DNA from: Thiobacillus sp. 0-1251
GTDB taxonomy: Bacteria > Pseudomonadota > Gammaproteobacteria > Burkholderiales > Thiobacillaceae
DNA: 64,000 nucleotides
Assembly: GCA_001899305.1 (NCBI GenBank)
Contig: MKWL01000003.1
Location: 1 to 64,000 of the forward strand
Reading direction: 5' to 3'
Part shown: one piece after another, positions 47,506-55,848 of the stretch
Layout of the letters: each line of letters opens with the position of its first letter
Numbering within the stretch: position 1 is the stretch's first letter
Notes under the pieces: generated by a model
Told to the model about the DNA's origin: nothing
The model's database searches: none
Seen by the model: the letters and a program-made list of their open reading frames with translations, nothing else
Position numbers and translations under genes: made by a program

Positions 47506-50500
47506 TTACTTTGCTTGTTTGCGTTCGCGGCGTTGTTCCACCCATTCGTACATCAACGGCAGCAACAGCAGGGTCAGCGCGGTCGAGGTGAACAGCCCGC
47601 CCACCACCACCGTCGCCAGCGGCCGCTGGGTCTCCGCGCCGACGCCGCTGGACAGCAGCATCGGCACCAGGCCGAAGATGGCGATGGAGGCTGTCATCAG
47701 CACCGGCCGCAGACGCAGTGCGGCGCCTTGCTTGACAGCTTCTCTGATTGAGAGTCCCTGTCGTCGCTGGTCGTTGAGGAAGGACACCAGCACGATGCCG
47801 TTCAGCATCGCCACCCCGAACACCGCGATGAAGCCGATCGCCGAGGGCACCGACAAGTACTGCCCGGTGACGAACAGCCCGATCACACCGCCGATGGTGG
47901 CGAACGGCACGTTGGCGATGATGAGCGTGGCGTAGGTGAGCGAATTGAACGCGGTGTAGAGCAGGATGAAGATCAGCCCGATGGTAAGCGGCACGATCAC
48001 GGCCAGTTTGGCCATGGCGCGCTGCTGGTTCTCGAAGGCGCCGCCCCACTCGACCCAGTAGCCGGCCGGCATCTTCACTTCGCGTTGGATGCGCGCCTGC
48101 GCCTCCTTCACGAAGCTGTCCACGTCGCGTCCTTTGACGTCCATCTGGATCACGGCATAGCGTTGCAACTGCTCGCGCCGCACGAAGGAATAGCCTTCGT
48201 CCAGTTCCACCGTGGCCACTGCGGACAACGGCACCAGCGCGCCCGCGCGGGTGCGGATCGGGATGTTGCCGATGGCTTCCACGCTGTTGCGGAAATCGGG
48301 CGCGAGCCAGACCTGGATGTCGAAGCGCTTGACGCCGTCGATCAGGGTGGACACGGCCTTGCCGCCGATGCCGGCCTGCACCACCTCCAGGATGTCGTCG
48401 GCGTTGAGCCCCAGGCGCGCCGCCGCTTCGCGGTTGACCTTTATCACCATCTGCGGCTTGCCCTTGTTGGCTTCCAGCGCCAAATCGGCCACGCCGGGCA
48501 CTTTTTCCAGGGTGGATTTGAGCTCGGCGGACAGCCGGTCCAGCGTGGCCAGGTCCTCGCCATAGAGTTTCAGCGCCAGCGTGGCGCGCACCCCGGAAAT
48601 GAGCTCCTCGACGCGCATCTGGATCGGCTGCGTGGCGGCGATGACGGCGGTCGGCACCCGCTTCTCCAGCGCTGCCTGCATCTCCTGCGTCAACTCGGGA
48701 AAGGAAATCGGCTCAGGCCATTGCTCGCGCGGCTTGAGGTCGACCAGGATTTCCATGTAGTTGACGTCTGCAGTTTCGCCTTTCTCCGCGCGCCCGATCA
48801 TGGCGACGGCCGATTTCACCTCCGGGAAACGCTTGAGCGCGGTTTCGATACCTTCGGAGATGCGGATCGACTCGTCCAGCGAGGTGGACGGGATACTGGT
48901 GACGCGGAACATGATGCCGCCTTCCTGCAGGGTTGGCATGAACTCCTTGCCGAGGAAGGGAAACAGCGCGAACGTTCCGATCAACAGGGCTGCCGCGCCG
49001 CCAATGACCTTGCGCTTATTCTCCAGCGCCCAGTCCAGCAGCGGGAGATAAAGCTGCTTGGCCCAGCGCACCACGAAGGTGTCCTTCTCCTCCTTGGGCT
49101 TGAGGATCAGCGAACTGAGAACAGGCACCAAAGTCATGGTGAGCACCAGCGAGCCGATCATGGCGAAGGTGATGGTGAGCGCCATGGGTTTGAACAGCTT
49201 GCCCTCCAGCCCGGTCAAGGAAAACAGCGGCAGGAACACCACGATGATGATGAGGATGGCGAAGGCGGTGGGGTTGATCACTTCGCGCGCCGCTTCCAGG
49301 ATCACGTGGGTCTTGTTGACCGTCTGCCCGACCTTGTGGGAGAGCAGGCGGAAGCCGTTTTCCACCATCACCACGGCGCCGTCCACCATCATGCCGATGC
49401 CCACCGCCAGCCCGGCGAGCGACATCAGGTTGGCCGACAGCCCCCATTGCTGCATCAGGATGAAGCTGATCAGCATCGCCAGCGGCAGCGCCAGGATCAC
49501 CACGATCGCGGAGCGCACCTCGCCCAGGAACAGGAACAGGATGATCGCCACCAGGATGGAGCCTTCGACGAGGGCGCTCTCGGCGGTCTTGACCGCCTTC
49601 TCCACCAGTTCGGTGCGGTCGTAGATCGGATTGATCGTCACCCCCGCGGGCAGGGCCTGCTGCACGGTCTTGAGTTTCTCTTTGACAGCGTCCACCACGT
49701 TCTTGGCGTTCTCGCCGATGCGCTGCAGGGCCATGCCGAGCACGACTTCACCACCATCCTTGGTGACCGCGCCACTGCGCAATGAAGGCGCTTCCTTGAC
49801 CTCGGCCACGTCGCGCACATAGACGGGCGTGCCTTCCCTTTCGGCAACGACGATGCTGCCGATGTCCTGGGTGTTGGCCACCAGACCCAGTCCGCGCACC
49901 AGATACTGCTCCTGGCCCAGGTCGACGTATTGCCCGCCCACCTGACGGTTGTTGGCGGTCAGGGACTCCATCACTTCCTTGAAGGTCAGCCCGTACTTGA
50001 TCAGCCGTCGCGGATCGATCAGCACCTGGTACTGCTTCTCGTCGCCGCCCCAGGACGTCACATCGTCCACCCCGGGCGCGGTGCGCAGCACCAGCCGCAC
50101 GCTCCAGTCCTGCAGGGTGCGCAGGTCCATCCCGGAAAGTTTCTTGTCGGCCGATTCGACGGTGTACCAGAACACCTGGCCCAGGCCGGAACTGTTGGCG
50201 CCCAGCACCGGTTCGCCGTAGCCTTCCGGGATGCGGCCCTTGGCTTCCTGCAGCTTCTCGCTTACCAGACGGCGGGCGAAATAGATGTCCACGTCGTCCT
50301 TGAAATACACGCTGACATAGGACAACCCGAACAGCGACACCGAGCGGATTTCCTCCACCCCCGGCAGACCGGCCATCACGCCTTCCACCGGAAAGGTGAG
50401 CAGCTTCTCCACATCCTCGGCCGCCAGCCCAGGCGCCTCCGTGTAGATGTTCACCTGCACCGGCGTCACGTCGGGGAAGGCGTCCACCGGCACTTCGCGC

Positions 50501-50592
50501 CAGGCCTTCACGCCCAGCATCACCACCAGCAGAAAGGCCACCAGCACCAGTACCTTGTAGCGCAGGGAGAGATCGACAATTTTGTTCAACAT
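47506..50592 (-). CDS. HME-family RND metal efflux transporter (CusA/CzcA-like)
   Basis: A 1028-residue inner-membrane proton-driven pump with 12 helices in two repeats and two large periplasmic domains. It starts MLNKIVDLSLRYKVLVLVAF. The proton-relay helix reads AVGIGMMVDGAVVMVEN, not the DFG...DG form of CzcA; Met residues in the periplasmic cleft are not clearly those of CusA, so the metal is uncertain. It is the core of a tripartite pump with the next two upstream genes. Confidence 0.94.
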   Translation of the reverse strand: MLNKIVDLSLRYKVLVLVAFLLVVMLGVKAWREVPVDAFPDVTPVQVNIYTEAPGLAAEDVEKLLTFPVEGVMAGLPGVEEIRSVSLFGLSYVSVYFKDDVDIYFARRLVSEKLQEAKGRIPEGYGEPVLGANSSGLGQVFWYTVESADKKLSGMDLRTLQDWSVRLVLRTAPGVDDVTSWGGDEKQYQVLIDPRRLIKYGLTFKEVMESLTANNRQVGGQYVDLGQEQYLVRGLGLVANTQDIGSIVVAEREGTPVYVRDVAEVKEAPSLRSGAVTKDGGEVVLGMALQRIGENAKNVVDAVKEKLKTVQQALPAGVTINPIYDRTELVEKAVKTAESALVEGSILVAIILFLFLGEVRSAIVVILALPLAMLISFILMQQWGLSANLMSLAGLAVGIGMMVDGAVVMVENGFRLLSHKVGQTVNKTHVILEAAREVINPTAFAILIIIVVFLPLFSLTGLEGKLFKPMALTITFAMIGSLVLTMTLVPVLSSLILKPKEEKDTFVVRWAKQLYLPLLDWALENKRKVIGGAAALLIGTFALFPFLGKEFMPTLQEGGIMFRVTSIPSTSLDESIRISEGIETALKRFPEVKSAVAMIGRAEKGETADVNYMEILVDLKPREQWPEPISFPELTQEMQAALEKRVPTAVIAATQPIQMRVEELISGVRATLALKLYGEDLATLDRLSAELKSTLEKVPGVADLALEANKGKPQMVIKVNREAAARLGLNADDILEVVQAGIGGKAVSTLIDGVKRFDIQVWLAPDFRNSVEAIGNIPIRTRAGALVPLSAVATVELDEGYSFVRREQLQRYAVIQMDVKGRDVDSFVKEAQARIQREVKMPAGYWVEWGGAFENQQRAMAKLAVIVPLTIGLIFILLYTAFNSLTYATLIIANVPFATIGGVIGLFVTGQYLSVPSAIGFIAVFGVAMLNGIVLVSFLNDQRRQGLSIREAVKQGAALRLRPVLMTASIAIFGLVPMLLSSGVGAETQRPLATVVVGGLFTSTALTLLLLPLMYEWVEQRRERKQAK

Positions 50593-50602
50593 GGCCGCCC
50601 CC

Positions 50603-51832
50603 TCAATCCGCGTCGCCGATTTGCGACTTGAGCAGACGGGCTTTGAGCGCGTAGGCGCCGCTGGTCACGACCGACTCGCCAGCCGCGACACCGGACCTGA
50701 TTACGATCCGGCCCTGGATGCGCTCGCCAACTTCCACTGCGCGCGGCACGAAGCCGCCATTTTCGGCCACGAATACGGTCGGCTGGCCTTGCACCAGCAG
50801 CACCGCATCCTCCGGCAGCAGCAGCGCTTTCGCGCCCGAGCCGGTCTGGATCGCGGCCGTCGCGAACATTTCAGGCTTGAGGCGGCCGTCAGGATTCGGT
50901 ACCTCCACCCGTGCCTTCACGGTGCGGCTGTCCTTGTCCACCACGCTGCTGATATAGGTGAGGCGGCCTTTGAATACCTCGCCCGGATAGGCTGATACGG
51001 TGACGCTCGCCTGCATGCCCGGCCTGATCTTGGCCAGATCTTTCTCGAACAGGTCGGCCTCGATCCACAGCGTGGAAAGGTCGGCCACGGTAAACAGCGA
51101 CTGGTCGGGCGGGGCGAGTTCGCCGAGTACCGCTTTCTTCTCGATGATCGTGCCGGCGAAGGGCGCGGTAAGCGGGAAGACGGAACCGGAGAGGTTTTCC
51201 GGGTTGACGCCCATCATGCGCAGCCTGTCGGCGGCGGCACGCAATGCGGCCCGTGCTTTTTCGTGCTCGGCGCGGGCGCGCAGATAGTCCTTCTCGGGGA
51301 TGATGCTGTCGGCATTCAGCCGCTGGGCGCGCGCGAAGCCGGCCTGCGCCACCGCCGCCTCGCTCGCCGCCTGCAGATAGGCCGAGCGCGCCTCGCCCAA
51401 ATCGATGCTGTCGAGCATCGCCAGTGCCTGGCCCGGTTTCACCCGGTTGCCCAGGCTGGCATTCACCTTGATGATGCGACCCGGCACCCGCGGGGCAACA
51501 CGAGCAAGCCTGTCCTGGTTGGCCTGGATGGTGGCGGTGACCACGATCTGGTCGGCCTTTTCCTGGAGCTCCAGTTTCTGTACCTTGATGCCCGCTTGAT
51601 GGATCTCCGCGTCACTCAGATCGAGCAGTTTCCCGGCGGATTTTTCTCCCGGTTTTTCTGACGGGGATTCTTGCGCGCCCTGGTTTGCGGGTTCCGTTTT
51701 TCCGGAGACGTTTTTCTCCGGTGCCGGTTTGTCGCCGCACCCTGCAAGTAAAGTTGCCGACAGGCTGCCGGCCAGGAGCAGCGATGCCAGTTGTTTCAGG
51801 CCGCGTCTTTGTTGGCTGTGTGAGTTTTCCAT
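50603..51832 (-). CDS. RND efflux periplasmic adaptor (CusB/CzcB-like) lipoprotein
   Basis: A 409-residue membrane-fusion protein. The signal ends in a lipobox (LLAGC, Cys ~28). A Pro/Glu/Lys-rich linker follows, then barrel-sandwich (VTATIQANQDRLARVAPRVPG), alpha-hairpin coiled coil (about 165-230), and a beta-barrel (about 260-340). It bridges pump and outer-membrane channel. The ATG at 51832 (MENSHSQQRR) is preceded by AGGAA. It lies 10 bases upstream of the pump gene. Confidence 0.92.
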   Translation of the reverse strand: MENSHSQQRRGLKQLASLLLAGSLSATLLAGCGDKPAPEKNVSGKTEPANQGAQESPSEKPGEKSAGKLLDLSDAEIHQAGIKVQKLELQEKADQIVVTATIQANQDRLARVAPRVPGRIIKVNASLGNRVKPGQALAMLDSIDLGEARSAYLQAASEAAVAQAGFARAQRLNADSIIPEKDYLRARAEHEKARAALRAAADRLRMMGVNPENLSGSVFPLTAPFAGTIIEKKAVLGELAPPDQSLFTVADLSTLWIEADLFEKDLAKIRPGMQASVTVSAYPGEVFKGRLTYISSVVDKDSRTVKARVEVPNPDGRLKPEMFATAAIQTGSGAKALLLPEDAVLLVQGQPTVFVAENGGFVPRAVEVGERIQGRIVIRSGVAAGESVVTSGAYALKARLLKSQIGDAD

Positions 51833-51864
51833 GTCATGAGTTCCTGAATTCTTGAATGTCTTGT

Positions 51865-53175
51865 TCAGCGCGTGGCGGGCGTGGACTGCCAGCCCGCCGC
51901 CGCCTCCAGCGCCACTTGGGTCAGGCGCAAGTCGGTGCGGGCGTCGAGCAGGTCGCGCTGCCCGTCCAGCACCTGGCGGTTGACCAGTAACAGTTGCAGC
52001 AGGCCGATTTCGCCTGCGCGAAAGGAAATGGCGGAGAGACGCCGGTTTTCCTGCAGGCTGGGCAGCACCGATTCCTTGAGCCGATCTACCCGTACTTTGA
52101 GGTTGGTGAATCGTTCCCACAGGGCGATTACCTGGGCGCGCACGTCGCGGTTCGTGGCTTCGCGCTCGATCCGGGTCTGGGTGAGTTCCGTGGTCGCCCG
52201 CCCGATGCCGCCCGCGTTCCGGCGGAACAGGGGAAGCGGCAGGGAAGCACTCAAGCCGACGATCTTTTCGCGGGCATCGAATGGCCCCTCCCGCCCGGTG
52301 CTGAGTCCAACCGTGACGTCCGGGTAGCGTGTCGCGCGCTCAAGGTCGAGGCGGCTCTTCGCCGCCTGTTCCCGATGGCCTAGCGCCTGCAGGACGGGCC
52401 GGCCTGCAGCAGCGTTCAGCAGGTCTTCCAGGGAGTAGGGGACGGCGGCCGGATCAAGGGCGCCCTGTACCTGCGGCAGCTCATCAGGTGGCAGTTGCAG
52501 CAAAGCGGCCAGCTCCGCGCGCGCCTGGACGAGTTGCTCATGCAGCAGCGCCACTTGGTTGCGCGCCCGTTCCGCTTCCACGCGGGCGAGGTTGCCGTCG
52601 AGCCGGCTGTCCTCTCCCGCTGCGACCCGCTTGCCGACGGCTTTGGCGGCGTCTTCGATGAGGTTGAGCGTCGACTCCTCGGTCTGGATGCGCGACTGCA
52701 GGCTCAGCACCCGCACGAAACGACTCTCCACTTCGGCGCGCACCTGCCGCCGGGTTTCCGCGATCACCTGCCGGGTCGCGGCCAGCGATTGCTCGGCTGC
52801 GGCCCGCCGGTCGCCTTGCTGGCCCGCGATTTCGAAGGTCTGGGCGAGCCCTACGTTCCACTCGCGGTTGACTTGGGTGGGATTCGAAACCTGCGGGACT
52901 TCCTTGCGGCGCCGCTCCACGGAGACCTGCGGGTTGTTCCACAGCGGCGCGCGCGCATCGCGCAGCTCGCCTTCTGCTGCGGGGATGGCGGCCTGGGCCG
53001 CGCGCAGCGTCGGGTTGGCCTCCTCGGCGCGCTGCCACGCACCCTCCAGGGTCAATGCCGCGGGGTCTGCAAACGCGACGGGGGACAATAAAAACCAGAC
53101 CAACGATGCCGCGGCTGCACGGCACACCGGCCGCAACCCGCTCCGGGCGTTGCGGCATAAAAATGAAAACCTCAT
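51865..53175 (-). CDS. Outer-membrane channel of RND pump (CusC/CzcC-like)
   Basis: A 436-residue TolC-like protein. After a signal peptide (ending AFADP), the OEP repeats follow (LTLEGAWQRAEEANPTLRAAQAAI, ... NLIEDAAKAVGKRVAAGE, ... GEIGLLQLLLVNRQVLDGQRDLLDA). Expected to form the trimeric channel. ATG 53175 is preferred over ATG 53181, as AAGGA is too close to the latter. First gene of the pump set, 32 bases before the adaptor. Confidence 0.9.
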   Translation of the reverse strand: MRFSFLCRNARSGLRPVCRAAAASLVWFLLSPVAFADPAALTLEGAWQRAEEANPTLRAAQAAIPAAEGELRDARAPLWNNPQVSVERRRKEVPQVSNPTQVNREWNVGLAQTFEIAGQQGDRRAAAEQSLAATRQVIAETRRQVRAEVESRFVRVLSLQSRIQTEESTLNLIEDAAKAVGKRVAAGEDSRLDGNLARVEAERARNQVALLHEQLVQARAELAALLQLPPDELPQVQGALDPAAVPYSLEDLLNAAAGRPVLQALGHREQAAKSRLDLERATRYPDVTVGLSTGREGPFDAREKIVGLSASLPLPLFRRNAGGIGRATTELTQTRIEREATNRDVRAQVIALWERFTNLKVRVDRLKESVLPSLQENRRLSAISFRAGEIGLLQLLLVNRQVLDGQRDLLDARTDLRLTQVALEAAAGWQSTPATR

Positions 53176-53257
53176 GCTCATTCCTTTCCAAGGCGAACAC
53201 GACACCCAGCCGAAGGCGGATGCGTCTTCGCAACACAAAAATCAATGCGTTTGGAAA

Positions 53258-53617
53258 CTAGGAGATGAGTCGCGGCGGCCGGAAAAGGCCTTCGTGGGCA
53301 GGTTCGGGAATGAACCGGGAGTTGTGGGAGGAGTAGCCTTCGACGGGCTCTGAAGACAAGCTTGGCGCCTGGCCGAACAGCCCGAGGAAATGCCCCGCTT
53401 CGTGGCACCAGTGGGTGCATGCCGCCTTGGCTTTAGGCGACTCGCCTTGACCATGGCCCGCTTGTAGGGAGGGCTGCACCAGGCCTGCCGGGCTGCTTTG
53501 CTGGCCGGCGAAAAACGCATCGGCCACAGCCTCGCGGTTGAACGTCCAGCCGCCCGCATTGATCAGCAGGGTGACCAGCAGGAAAACCAGGAGTCGGCGT
53601 GTGGCTGCGGAATGCAT
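53258..53617 (-). CDS. Small secreted Cys/His protein in the pump operon
   Basis: A 119-residue protein with an N-terminal signal peptide (about residues 1-33) and a mature part containing ACTHWCHEAGHFLG (two Cys, three His) and SSHNSR. It resembles the small periplasmic proteins that often precede heavy-metal RND genes, some of which bind metal; no family is recognised. 82 bases before the outer-membrane channel gene. Confidence 0.7.
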   Translation of the reverse strand: MHSAATRRLLVFLLVTLLINAGGWTFNREAVADAFFAGQQSSPAGLVQPSLQAGHGQGESPKAKAACTHWCHEAGHFLGLFGQAPSLSSEPVEGYSSHNSRFIPEPAHEGLFRPPRLIS

Positions 53618-53790
53618 GTTGCTATCTTATCTGCTTGTGTTCTTTGTGTGGCTGTTTTCTTGATTGCCCATCGTGCCGTAGGGGAATAGGTTGGCACGCT
53701 TATGGCATGTTCGTTTTGGCAAGTGATGCGCGATCCGAATGAGGTGGGACCAAACTCTTCAACACCCGGACCGCCCAAAGGCGCCCTGGC
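53618..53790. other. Intergenic gap inside the minus-strand metal array
   Basis: 173 bases between the Spy-like gene and the secreted Cys/His gene, the longest gap of the array. AT-rich sequence around 53620-53690 may carry a promoter for the RND operon. No clear -35/-10 pair or terminator is assigned. Confidence 0.4.
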
Positions 53791-54378
53791 TTAATCCCAG
53801 TCCCACATTCCGGGGCCCATCATCATGTCGTCATCGTAGTCGCGCCATCTTCCGGGACCGTAGTAGCCTCGGCCATAGCCGCGCTGCATGCGCTGCATCC
53901 TGTCCCGCTGTTCCTTGGTCAGAACGGCGTTCATCCGCTTCTGCGCGTCGGCCCTGGCGTTGAAGACCTGACGCTCTAGGTCAGTGGTCTTCTTGTACGC
54001 CTGGTCGAGCGTGGCGGGGTCCGCGCCAGAGGCATACATGTCCTGCAGCTTTTGCCTTTCCTCGAAAAGCTGCTGCGTCAGGGGCGTTTCTTTTTTGGCA
54101 AGATCGTCGCGAATCCTGTCGATCTTATCAGCCTGCTCCTTCGTCAGGTCGGGTATCCCGGTATAGCCGCCCATCATGCCCGGTCCCATCATTCCCATAC
54201 CCGGCCCCATCATGCCGTATCCGCCCATCATCCCCGGGCCCATCATGCCGCCCATCATCCCGGGGCCCATCATCATGCCGCACCCATAGCCCTGACAAGG
54301 GTAATAGCCTTGCTGCGCAAAAGCCGCGGGGGCCGTGAGCGAAAGCACGGTCAGTCCTGCCAACACGATCTTTTTCAT
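53791..54378 (-). CDS. Met/Gly-rich Spy-like periplasmic protein (LTxxQ family)
   Basis: A 195-residue periplasmic protein. Signal peptide (1-21) ends AAFA. Residues ~30-68 are an array of MMGPGMMGG-type units (about ten), a low-affinity copper/silver-binding composition. The rest is a CpxP/Spy-type helical body: DLTKEQADKIDRIRDDL, TLDQAYKKTTDLERQVFNARADAQKRMNAVLTKEQRD, with two LTxEQ motifs, and an acidic DYDDDMMMGPGM end. Related to zinc resistance-associated proteins. The ATG at 54378 begins the signal. Confidence 0.88.
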   Translation of the reverse strand: MKKIVLAGLTVLSLTAPAAFAQQGYYPCQGYGCGMMMGPGMMGGMMGPGMMGGYGMMGPGMGMMGPGMMGGYTGIPDLTKEQADKIDRIRDDLAKKETPLTQQLFEERQKLQDMYASGADPATLDQAYKKTTDLERQVFNARADAQKRMNAVLTKEQRDRMQRMQRGYGRGYYGPGRWRDYDDDMMMGPGMWDWD

Positions 54379-54434
54379 GCTGTTTCTCCTTCGGTGATCC
54401 AAACGACGCGTAACGCCCACGCAAGCGTGAGCAC

Positions 54435-54677
54435 CTAACCACGCTTCAAGTCGTCGCGCTTCTTGAGAAATTCCTCGTGATCGATTTCTCCCCGAGCATA
54501 TCGTTTTTCCAGCACGTCCAGCGCGCCTTGACTCGCATCGCGGGCACCCGGACTCGGACGGCCACCACCGCCGAAAAAATATTTGAGCCCCACCGCGATG
54601 AGCAGGATCGGTACCAGCCAAAACAGGATCATGCCGAACCACCCCCATCCCCAACCCATGCCGTATTCCCACATCAT
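54435..54677 (-). CDS. SHOCT-domain membrane protein
   Basis: An 80-residue protein. Trp/Gly-rich N-terminus (MMWEYGMGWGWGWFGM), one membrane helix (about 14-34), Gly-rich linker, then a C-terminal SHOCT motif (LDVLEKRYARGEIDHEEFLKKRDDL). SHOCT proteins of this size are widespread beside copper and other metal genes; role unknown, perhaps anchoring or assembly. GGAG precedes the ATG at 54677. Confidence 0.88.
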   Translation of the reverse strand: MMWEYGMGWGWGWFGMILFWLVPILLIAVGLKYFFGGGGRPSPGARDASQGALDVLEKRYARGEIDHEEFLKKRDDLKRG

Positions 54678-54710
54678 GTCGGTCTCCAAAGCTTCGTCCC
54701 GTCGCACACG

Positions 54711-55397
54711 CTATTTTTGGGCTGTGCTGTGCCGCTGCAAAAAATCGACGATCTCATTGGTCGTCGTTTCGTCCGGGAGGATTTTCCCCATTGCGGTCAT
54801 ATGGTCGCGCATGCGGGCCACCACTGACGGCCATTCCTGGGCGGTGTGCTGCTTGGGGTCCGGCAGGGCGTGGCACTGCATGCAGGTCGTGCCGAAGGCC
54901 CGGCCCGGCGGCGTGTCCAGGTCGGGGTACGCCGCCGCATCGATCGGCTTCTGCGCATGCCGCTGCAAATAGCCGAGCAGGATCTCCAGCTGCACTGGAT
55001 CGGGTGCCGCTACGCCCATCATGCCGCCCATCATTCCCCCCATCATCCGCATGCGCATGTTCATCCGGCCTAGCACCTGGGGCCACTCCGGGGCGGTATG
55101 CAGGCCGGGGCCGGGCAGGTTGTGGCATTGCATGCAGAATTGTCCGAGCAGGTGCGCCCCGGACGAATCGGGCTCGGGCAGGCGGGCGGGGTCGATTCCG
55201 GGCGGCAGCGCGCCCCCCATCATCCCTTGCATCATGTCCCGGTGCATGCCCATTCCGCCCATCATCCCCATCCCGCCCGCCAGGATCGTCCGTTCGCTGG
55301 AAGCAGGCTCGCCTGCGGATGCCGCAATCGGGGCAGCCAGACAAGCCGCAACGGCTGCGCCCAGCGCCAGGATCGAAGCCTCTTTGCCTATCTGCAT
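54711..55397 (-). CDS. Met-rich dihaem cytochrome c
   Basis: A 228-residue periplasmic cytochrome with a signal peptide (1-28). It has two haem-binding CxxCH sites (CMQCHNLPGP about residue 88; CMQCHALPDP about residue 172), each in a similar half (APEWPQVLGRMN and AQEWPSVVARM), so it arose by duplication. MMGGMGMHRDMMQGMMGG (about 42-60) and MMGGMMGGMM (about 117-126) add Met clusters that could bind copper. It may shuttle electrons in periplasmic copper oxidation. Confidence 0.9.
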   Translation of the reverse strand: MQIGKEASILALGAAVAACLAAPIAASAGEPASSERTILAGGMGMMGGMGMHRDMMQGMMGGALPPGIDPARLPEPDSSGAHLLGQFCMQCHNLPGPGLHTAPEWPQVLGRMNMRMRMMGGMMGGMMGVAAPDPVQLEILLGYLQRHAQKPIDAAAYPDLDTPPGRAFGTTCMQCHALPDPKQHTAQEWPSVVARMRDHMTAMGKILPDETTTNEIVDFLQRHSTAQK

Positions 55398-55418
55398 GAT
55401 GTCTTCATCCCTTGAGGG

Positions 55419-55811
55419 TTACAGGGCCTGCATGACCCGCTCCAGCTTTTGCCTGACCTCGCTGGCCAATTGATGGACCTCCGGCTTGTTCACCAGGTCC
55501 AGCACCGCATTGGGGTCCATGAACTCCACCTGCACCTTGCCTGCGTCGTCCTGGCGCACGACCACGTTGCACGGCAGCAGCAGGCCGATCGACGGTTCCG
55601 CTTCCAGTGCCCGGTGCGCCAGCGGCGGATTGCAGGCCCCGAGGATGCGGTAGGGCGGCATGTCCTGATTGAGTTTCTTCTTCAGGGTCGCCGCCACGTC
55701 GATGTCCGTGAGCACGCCGAAGCCTTCCTTTTGCAACTCCTGGGTGACTTTCTCGACCGCCGCATCGAAAGAAGACGCGACCGCCTTGCCGAAACCGTAC
55801 CGGGTGCTCAT
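55419..55811 (-). CDS. DUF302-family protein
   Basis: A 130-residue soluble protein of the DUF302 fold (RYGFGKAVASSFDAAVEKVTQELQKEGFGVLTDIDV, then LGACNPPLAHRALEAEPSIGLLLPCNVVV). The conserved CNP and LLPCNV cysteines are present. Found beside cytochromes and metal resistance genes; function not known. AAGGAGC precedes the ATG; the cytochrome follows after 21 bases. Confidence 0.92.
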   Translation of the reverse strand: MSTRYGFGKAVASSFDAAVEKVTQELQKEGFGVLTDIDVAATLKKKLNQDMPPYRILGACNPPLAHRALEAEPSIGLLLPCNVVVRQDDAGKVQVEFMDPNAVLDLVNKPEVHQLASEVRQKLERVMQAL

Positions 55812-55848
55812 GTTGTTGCTCCTTCGCTGATAAAAATGTAAATAGGGA

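Noticed and set aside
48085..49785. 566-codon plus-strand frame over the RND pump
   Set aside because: Antisense shadow; the pump shows complete HME-RND sequence on the minus strand.
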